Origin: an uncultured Myxococcales bacterium
GTDB taxonomy: Bacteria > Myxococcota_A > Polyangia > Fen-1088
Direction of reading: 5' to 3'
NCBI GenBank assembly: GCA_937889515.1
Contig: CALAOV010000205.1
Location: forward strand, 1-32,020
DNA: 32,020 nucleotides
Made by a program: the position numbers and the translations under genes. Shown piece by piece: positions 24,595-29,631 of the stretch (position 1 is its first letter; the number at the start of each line of letters is the position of its first letter). Below the pieces are notes generated by a model. The model saw only the letters and a list, made by a program, of their open reading frames with translations, was not told the origin of the DNA and made no database searches.

Positions 24595-24969
24595 TCAGTT
24601 GTTCGGAATGCCGCTGGCGATCCAGGCTTCGATCAAATCGATGTCCGCCGTGGGCAACGGCACGTCCGGGGGCATGCGCAGCGCGCCCGAGGCGTTCATG
24701 TATTCGACCACCGTCGAATGGTCGGGATCGGAGGCGATGACGTAGTTCCCGTTGACGAGCGCATAGTACCCGCTCTCCCGATCGTGCAGGTCCAGGCCGG
24801 CCCGCTGGGTGATGGCGGAGTGGCAGTTCACGGTGGCGCAGCTCGGCTCGACGATGGTGGCGGCGATGAACGACCACTTGGGCGGCCGATCGTCGACGGC
24901 GCCGCCACAGCCGGCGACGGCGCCAACCGCGGCGAGACCGACGAGAAATACTAGGCTACGCGGGCTCAT
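24595..24969 (-). CDS. Cytochrome c-like lipoprotein with CX4CH motif
   Basis: A 124-residue lipoprotein: signal MSPRSLVFLVGLAAVGAVAGC with lipobox Cys21. The mature part begins WSFIAATIVEPSCATVNCHSA, where C44-x4-C49-H50 replaces the canonical CXXCH. The order (I..PSC...NCH, then GLDLHDRESGYYALV, then DPDHSTVVEYMN, then ALRMPPDVPLPTADIDLIEAWIASG) is that of planctomycete-type cytochrome C domains, with Met in RMPPD as the likely second ligand. It starts 15 bp after the GT39-like stop and precedes the barrel gene by 12 bp. CATAAT lies seven bases before its ATG. Heme attachment by CX4CH is known in a few cytochromes but needs proof here. Confidence 0.82.
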   Translation of the reverse strand: MSPRSLVFLVGLAAVGAVAGCGGAVDDRPPKWSFIAATIVEPSCATVNCHSAITQRAGLDLHDRESGYYALVNGNYVIASDPDHSTVVEYMNASGALRMPPDVPLPTADIDLIEAWIASGIPNN

Positions 24970-24984
24970 GCGACGGATTATGCC

Positions 24985-26772
24985 TCAAGGAGCATCCGGC
25001 TCAACTTCGATAGCGGATATCCATAGTGTCGGATCCCCGTCGGTGCCAGCGGAAATTTCGCTGTCCGCGCGCAGCTCGACACGCAGCTTTCCGCCGGCAT
25101 GCACGGTGACGCCGGAAAGCGTGACCGGAGTCCCAGGATCTGGCCAAGACGCATGTGCCAGATTGGAGCCGTCCGCCGCGATCCCGACCGTGGCCGGAAC
25201 GGCCGCCGATCCGACTTTCTCGCCCGCGTTCTCCGCGCGCAGCGAGACGCGGTAGCGCCCCGCCGGCAAGTCGAGCTCGGTGGCGGCCGCCGCGTGCTCC
25301 GCCGGCAGCCGGAGGCCGAACCCGTCCCAGACGCCGCGCACCGGCGATGGAGCGTCTCCCGGCGCCGGCACGGTCGTACGAAAGCTACAGAGCCGCTGAG
25401 CCCCGCCGACGTTACAGACGCAGACGGCCCAGCGGTATCGATCGCGCAGACTGGCGCCCGCCTCCATCAGACGCGGCCAGCCCCAAAATATCAGCGCGAT
25501 CGCCAGCAGGGCCGCCGGCGCTTCGATCGCGATCCGCTTCCGTCCCCCCTTGGTCTTGCCGGTCACGAGCTCGTGCGCGCCGCCCGACACCCAGGCCACG
25601 CCCGCACCCGCGAACGGCAACAACAGGACGACGATCGCCAGCTGGTAACGGACCTCGGCGAAGAAGACCGTGTACAGAAGGATCAGCGCCAGCGGCAGCG
25701 GCAACAGCGTCAGCGCGGGCCAGTTTCGCCGGGCGGCGGCAGCCACGATGCCCGCCACGGCGGCGGCCACCACGAAGTACCAGAAGTCGTCCACCACCTG
25801 TTCGATGCGGGCGCGGTGCAGATCAAACCAGCTCCCTTCGGGCAGCACGCTCCGGCGGTAGAGCGGCCAGTAGAGCAGTGCCCGTTCGTGGCTCATCAGC
25901 CGATCCGCCTTGGCCGCCAGCAGGCCAAGCGCGTAGCGTGGCTCGAACTTGGTCCAGCTCTTGGCCAGCGCGTAGGCGGCGCGGTCGGCCTCCCGATGGG
26001 GCGGTGAAAAGAGGCGGTACCCGGTCGCTTCGGTGAAGAGCCGATTGAGCGATCGACTGTAGACGCCGTCGGAGTTCGGGTTGGCGCCGATGAGCGCAGT
26101 GTGGCCGCCGTGGCTGTCGGTCAGGAAGAATTCGCCGTAGAGGTGGCGATTGCGCAGCCCCCAGGGAAGCAGAATCAGGAACGCGACGGCCGCCGCCACC
26201 AGCGCGCGCGTCGCGACGTGGACCCAGGCCGCGCCCCGCGCACGGAAGTGCGGCGCCGCCAGGAACGCCAGCGGCAAGGCGACGGCGCGCACGTAGGCCG
26301 CCAGACCCAGCGCGGCCCCGAACATCAGCGGCGCGCCCAGCGGCCGTTCCGCCGTGTGGCGCGCCAGCAGCCAGACCGCCAGCGCCAGCAGCGCGGCCGC
26401 CGGCATGTCCGTTCCCGTCACGCTGGAAACGGCGATCCCCGCCGGCCAGAACGCGCAGAGCAGCCCCGCGACGACGGCCGCTCCGCGCCCGAAGACCGCA
26501 CGCGCCGTCCCGTACACCGCCGCCGTGGCGAGCCCCCCCGAGGCGACGCCGATCAGCTTGATCGCGGTGAGCCCGCCCCCCAGGGCGTCGACCGCCGCGA
26601 CCAGGAAGACGTAGCCCGGCATGTAGATGAACTCGGGATCGAAAGAATGGTGCTCGACCAGATAGCGCGCCGACTCGATGTACATGGCGAAGTCGCCGAC
26701 CGGCCGGGTCGGCACGACCAGGATCCAGAGCAGACGAATGCCGATCGCGAGCGCGGTGAGCAGCAGGCCCAA
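24985..26772 (-). CDS. GT39/ArnT-like membrane glycosyltransferase with C-terminal beta-domain
   Basis: A 595-residue protein with 11-12 hydrophobic helices in the first 435 residues. The first periplasmic loop, RPVGDFAMYIESARYLVEHHSFDPEFIYMPGY, contains the acidic residue and the pattern of GT-C enzymes of the PMT/ArnT type, which transfer sugars from polyprenyl-phosphate donors. The last 150 residues, after one final helix, are soluble and strand-rich (LDLPAGRYRVSLRAENAGEKVG; VTLSGVTVHAGGKLRVELRADSE) like a carbohydrate-binding sandwich, probably periplasmic. The start is TTG 26772; the frame closes a few codons upstream and no ATG or GTG precedes the first helix. TATAAC lies seven bases upstream. 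It follows vapC by 18 bp and precedes the cytochromes by 15 bp. Acceptor unknown. Confidence 0.82.
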   Translation of the reverse strand: MGLLLTALAIGIRLLWILVVPTRPVGDFAMYIESARYLVEHHSFDPEFIYMPGYVFLVAAVDALGGGLTAIKLIGVASGGLATAAVYGTARAVFGRGAAVVAGLLCAFWPAGIAVSSVTGTDMPAAALLALAVWLLARHTAERPLGAPLMFGAALGLAAYVRAVALPLAFLAAPHFRARGAAWVHVATRALVAAAVAFLILLPWGLRNRHLYGEFFLTDSHGGHTALIGANPNSDGVYSRSLNRLFTEATGYRLFSPPHREADRAAYALAKSWTKFEPRYALGLLAAKADRLMSHERALLYWPLYRRSVLPEGSWFDLHRARIEQVVDDFWYFVVAAAVAGIVAAAARRNWPALTLLPLPLALILLYTVFFAEVRYQLAIVVLLLPFAGAGVAWVSGGAHELVTGKTKGGRKRIAIEAPAALLAIALIFWGWPRLMEAGASLRDRYRWAVCVCNVGGAQRLCSFRTTVPAPGDAPSPVRGVWDGFGLRLPAEHAAAATELDLPAGRYRVSLRAENAGEKVGSAAVPATVGIAADGSNLAHASWPDPGTPVTLSGVTVHAGGKLRVELRADSEISAGTDGDPTLWISAIEVEPDAP

Positions 26773-26790
26773 GGGGACGGTTATAACTGC

Positions 26791-27177
26791 CTACGGCGCG
26801 AAACAGCGAATCAGCGATTTCGCCGCCAGCCGGGCGAACACCTCGTCCTCGGACCAGACCGCCCCGCCCAGATCGATCGCGACCTGCGCCACGTGCGCGT
26901 CCGGCGTCGACACCGTCAGGCCCTTTCGCGCGGCTGCGGCCCTCAATCCGCCGACGCGGAGCCAGTGCGGCAGCGGCGTCGGGGCCAGGGGAAGGTCGCG
27001 CAGGAATGCCTCGAGGCGACGTCGCTCGACGGCGGCGAGTTGCGCGCTCACCAGCTCGGCGGCCACGATCGGAGGCAACACGACGTCGCCGTCGCCGAGG
27101 GCCTGCTCGAGTCGGGGCAAGCTGCGGCCCCGGAAGAACTCGACCCAAACGCTCGTATCAACGACCAGCGCGCTCAC
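26791..27177 (-). CDS. vapC: PIN-domain toxin, VapC-like ribonuclease
   Basis: A 128-residue PIN-domain protein, the expected size for VapC toxins, which cleave specific RNAs. The acidic metal-binding residues are in the right order: Asp7 in VVDTSVWVEFF, Glu41 in IVAAELV, Asp93 in TPDAHVAQVA, and Glu110/Asp111 in WSEDEVF. The start is GTG 27177, which lies inside the vapB reading frame and gives a 20-bp overlap with it, usual for toxin-antitoxin pairs. RNA target unknown. It is followed after 18 bp by the GT39-like gene on the same strand. Confidence 0.9.
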   Translation of the reverse strand: MSALVVDTSVWVEFFRGRSLPRLEQALGDGDVVLPPIVAAELVSAQLAAVERRRLEAFLRDLPLAPTPLPHWLRVGGLRAAAARKGLTVSTPDAHVAQVAIDLGGAVWSEDEVFARLAAKSLIRCFAP

Positions 27178-27373
27178 GGGCCGCGTCCAGATCGATCCGA
27201 AGGTCGAGCTTTCCCTTCAAAGCCATTGCCTTGGTGTAGGCGCGGCGGCGGGCCAGGAGCTGCAGTCCCTGAACGATGGTCTCCGTCATCCCCACTCCGG
27301 TGACCTCGCCCGCGTCCTCGAGCAGAGCGCGGGGGAGGTTCACGGTGACCCGTTTTATGGCGGGCGATGACAT
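27158..27373 (-). CDS. vapB: VapB-like ribbon-helix-helix antitoxin
   Basis: A 71-residue protein starting at ATG 27373. The N-terminal strand and helix KRVTVNLPRALLEDAGEVTG are typical of ribbon-helix-helix DNA-binding antitoxins. The C-terminal part (RRAYTKAMALKGKLDLRIDLDAARERAGR) is the toxin-binding tail. The gene overlaps vapC by 20 bp. A longer in-frame version from 27457 (MDLRTVVPAHLYQ) is rejected because it would run through the promoter candidate at 27380-27408. The pair would neutralise VapC and repress its own operon. Confidence 0.85.
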   Translation of the reverse strand: MSSPAIKRVTVNLPRALLEDAGEVTGVGMTETIVQGLQLLARRRAYTKAMALKGKLDLRIDLDAARERAGR

Positions 27374-27379
27374 ACGTTG

Positions 27380-27408
27380 ATATTGATGGGTGTATGTATG
27401 ATCGTCAA
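27380..27408 (-). promoter_or_regulatory. Promoter candidate for vapBC
   Basis: On the minus strand TTGACG (27408-27403) is separated by 17 bp from CAATAT (27385-27380), which lies six bases before the vapB ATG. The region is locally AT-rich (TGTATGTATGATC on the plus strand) in contrast to its surroundings. A near-leaderless transcript is predicted, and VapBC binding here is likely by analogy with other pairs. Confidence 0.5.
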
Positions 27409-27484
27409 GATCGAGCATCTGATACAGGTGAGCCGGAACAACAGTACGGAGGTCCACCTCAAACGAGACCCGGGTGCAATCCGG

Positions 27485-29500
27485 TCACGGGACGTAATCG
27501 ACGGTTGCCCACCCGTTGGCCGGCATCGCGAACTGCAGCTTCTTGCCTCCCACCGCCAACGTGTAGGTCGCCGCCGCTCCGGAGTTGTACATGACCGTGA
27601 CGATGCTGCCGTCGCGGTTCTTGAACGCCACCGCGTCGCCGCCGCTGGTGGCGACGACCTGGGCGCCCGGCGTGACGAACTGTGAGAAGTGGCGGAACAC
27701 GTAGTACGTCGGCGTGATGATCAGCTTCTTGGCGGACGTATCGACCGTCAAGAGCGCGTTTTGGGCCCAGGGCATCTTGGAATCGATGCTGAGGCCCACG
27801 GTGTCGAGGACCATGTTCCAGGCGCTGTAGGCCGTGACACCGGCCTTGATCCAGTCCCGGATCAACCCCCAGCTCTCCACCGCGTAGGCCTGATCGTTGG
27901 GTGCCGTGGTCTTGTAGCCGCTCGCCCAGGGGTAGTTGCCGCACTGGTGCTCGGTCTGCCAGACGGGGAGGTGATACGAGGAGTTCGCGCTCGCCACGTT
28001 GGCCTTCATCTCCCACTGATAGCCCAGCACCTTGATGTAGCTTTTGGCCGTGGCGTCCGCCATGACGGCGTTGGCGATCGCCAGGTCGGCGGTGCTGGCG
28101 TTGTTGGACATCGTCCCGAGCATGATCTTCGTGGCGAGGCCCGCGGTGGTGAAGGCCGGGCCGAGGTAATTGCCGACGAACGTCGTGAACACGGCGCTCG
28201 TCCAGAGGCAGGAGGGGTAGTTCTCGCTGTAGTTCGGCTCGTTCTGCGGGGCGACCGATTCGATCGTGATCCCCTGCTGGGCGTAGGCCTGCACGAACTT
28301 GACGAAGTACTGGGCGTGGGCCGTCAGGATCTGGGCGCTGGTCGACATATTCTCGCCATCGAAGGGCGAAGTGTCCATGGGGGTTCCTGTCTTCATCCAA
28401 GTGGGCGGGGTCCAGGGGCTGGCCCAGAAGCGAATGCCGCCGTTCAGCGCGACCGCCGCTTTGACGAACGGGATGATGTACTGCGTGTCCCGACTGGTCG
28501 AGAAGCTGGCCATCGTGTAGTCGGTGCTGCCGCTCGCGACCTCGTCGTCGGTGTAGCGGCTGGTGGCGTAGTCGCTGGCGCCCATCGGGATCCGGCCCAG
28601 ATTGAAGCGCGCCCCATCGCTGCCGTAGAGGAGGTGCATCGCCGTGTCTCTGTCGGTCTGGCTGAGCATGGAGAGGTAGCTCCACCCCTTTTCGTTGAAG
28701 GCCCCACCGAACCCTTCCCAGCTCTGCGCGACGGAGGCATCGTTGACCGTCACCGTGGCGGTCCCACTGGTCACGGTCGTCAATTGCCCGGCCGTCTGCC
28801 AGTAGGCGGCCTGCGCGGAGGTCACCAAAGTGGTCGACTCGGTCGAGGTCGTGCCGCCGGCTCCCGTCGTGCCTGCGGCTCCCGTCGTGCCGCCGCCTCC
28901 CGTCGTGCCTGCGGCTCCCGTCGTGCCGCCGGCACCTGTCGCGCCCCCGGTGCCGGTCGTGCCGCCGCTGCCATTCGTCCCAGCCGTTCCTGTGGTGGAG
29001 TTGGCGACGCAAGCGCCGCCCTCACAGTGCTGCGTCGACCCGCAGGTCTGACCGCAGGCCCCACAGTTCAAGCTGTCGCTGCCCGTCGTGACCACGCACG
29101 CGGAGCCGCAGAGTGTCTGTTCGGCGGAGCAACTCGAGCTGCAGCTATTGTTGCTGCAGACCTGATTCGCCGAACAAGTCGTGGTGCAATTGCCGCAATG
29201 ATTTGCGTCGGACGAGACGCAGGCGCCGTTGCAGAACATCCCGGACTGGCAGACGCAAGTCGCGTTCTGACAGCTCTGCCCCGTCGAACACGGGATGCCG
29301 CAGCCCCCGCAGTTGCTCGAGTCCGTCAGCTCGTCGATGCAGGTGGTCCCGCAGAGCGTCTGTCCGGTCGCGCAACCGCCACTCGAGGTTCCCCCAGTAC
29401 CTGTCACGCCGCCGCTGCCGGGAGATCCGCCGGTGCTCTTGGCCGCACAGGCGACGCTGAACAGCGCGAGCCCCAAACCCAGGATAGATATGCGTTTCAC
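27485..29500 (-). CDS. GH30-family glycoside hydrolase lipoprotein with Cys-rich repeats
   Basis: A 671-residue surface enzyme. A lipoprotein signal (GLALFSVAC, Cys about residue 18) is followed by three Cys-rich repeats of about 38-40 residues (e.g. CGTTCIDELTDSSNCGGCG), a hexapeptide Gly/Thr/Ala linker, then the catalytic (beta/alpha)8 barrel from about residue 250 (SWEGFGGAFNEKGWSYL). Catalytic residues are clear: acid/base Glu421 in APQNEPNYSE and nucleophile Glu517 in VWQTEHQCGN. The C-terminal beta-sandwich ends WATVDYVP, as in GH30. The family cleaves beta-linked glucans, xylans, galactans or glucosylceramide; the subfamily is not assigned. The start is GTG 29500, without a Shine-Dalgarno. 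It is divergent from the GH39 gene, so they may act on one polysaccharide. Confidence 0.92.
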   Translation of the reverse strand: MKRISILGLGLALFSVACAAKSTGGSPGSGGVTGTGGTSSGGCATGQTLCGTTCIDELTDSSNCGGCGIPCSTGQSCQNATCVCQSGMFCNGACVSSDANHCGNCTTTCSANQVCSNNSCSSSCSAEQTLCGSACVVTTGSDSLNCGACGQTCGSTQHCEGGACVANSTTGTAGTNGSGGTTGTGGATGAGGTTGAAGTTGGGGTTGAAGTTGAGGTTSTESTTLVTSAQAAYWQTAGQLTTVTSGTATVTVNDASVAQSWEGFGGAFNEKGWSYLSMLSQTDRDTAMHLLYGSDGARFNLGRIPMGASDYATSRYTDDEVASGSTDYTMASFSTSRDTQYIIPFVKAAVALNGGIRFWASPWTPPTWMKTGTPMDTSPFDGENMSTSAQILTAHAQYFVKFVQAYAQQGITIESVAPQNEPNYSENYPSCLWTSAVFTTFVGNYLGPAFTTAGLATKIMLGTMSNNASTADLAIANAVMADATAKSYIKVLGYQWEMKANVASANSSYHLPVWQTEHQCGNYPWASGYKTTAPNDQAYAVESWGLIRDWIKAGVTAYSAWNMVLDTVGLSIDSKMPWAQNALLTVDTSAKKLIITPTYYVFRHFSQFVTPGAQVVATSGGDAVAFKNRDGSIVTVMYNSGAAATYTLAVGGKKLQFAMPANGWATVDYVP
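28851..28976 (-). repeat. 18-bp repeats encoding the hexapeptide linker of the GH30 protein
   Basis: Seven consecutive 18-bp units (plus-strand form GTGCCGCCGGCTCCCGTC and variants) encode TGAGGT/TGAAGT/TGGGGT hexapeptides on the minus strand. They join the Cys-rich region to the catalytic barrel. Third-position differences between units are few, suggesting recent expansion by slippage or unequal recombination. Confidence 0.85.
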
Positions 29501-29511
29501 AGGGGATACTG

Positions 29512-29537
29512 TCGTGACCCCGGAGGTTTTGTCACGA
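29512..29537. promoter_or_regulatory. Inverted repeat in the GH30/GH39 divergent region
   Basis: TCGTGAC (29512-29518) and GTCACGA (29531-29537) form a perfect 7-bp inverted repeat with 12 bp between the arms, just upstream of the GH30 GTG. It could be a regulator site controlling GH30 or both hydrolases. Further right, TATAGT at 29593-29598 is the best -10 candidate for GH39. The divergent space totals 131 bp. Confidence 0.35.
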
Positions 29538-29631
29538 AGATCGCTCCGCCCTGAGTTGGCTCATGCAGTTCGTGGGGCCGGTAGCGAGCATATATAGTGG
29601 CAAGAACGGAGGCCGTCGGACAAACACCTGC

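Noticed and set aside
27374..27457. N-terminal extension of VapB from 27457.
   Set aside because: It would cover the TTGACG/CAATAT promoter candidate, and the added residues do not resemble antitoxins. ATG 27373 starts right at the ribbon-helix-helix.
28830..29051. A plus-strand Pro/Val-rich frame.
   Set aside because: Antisense of the GH30 hexapeptide linker and of the adjoining end of the Cys-rich region.
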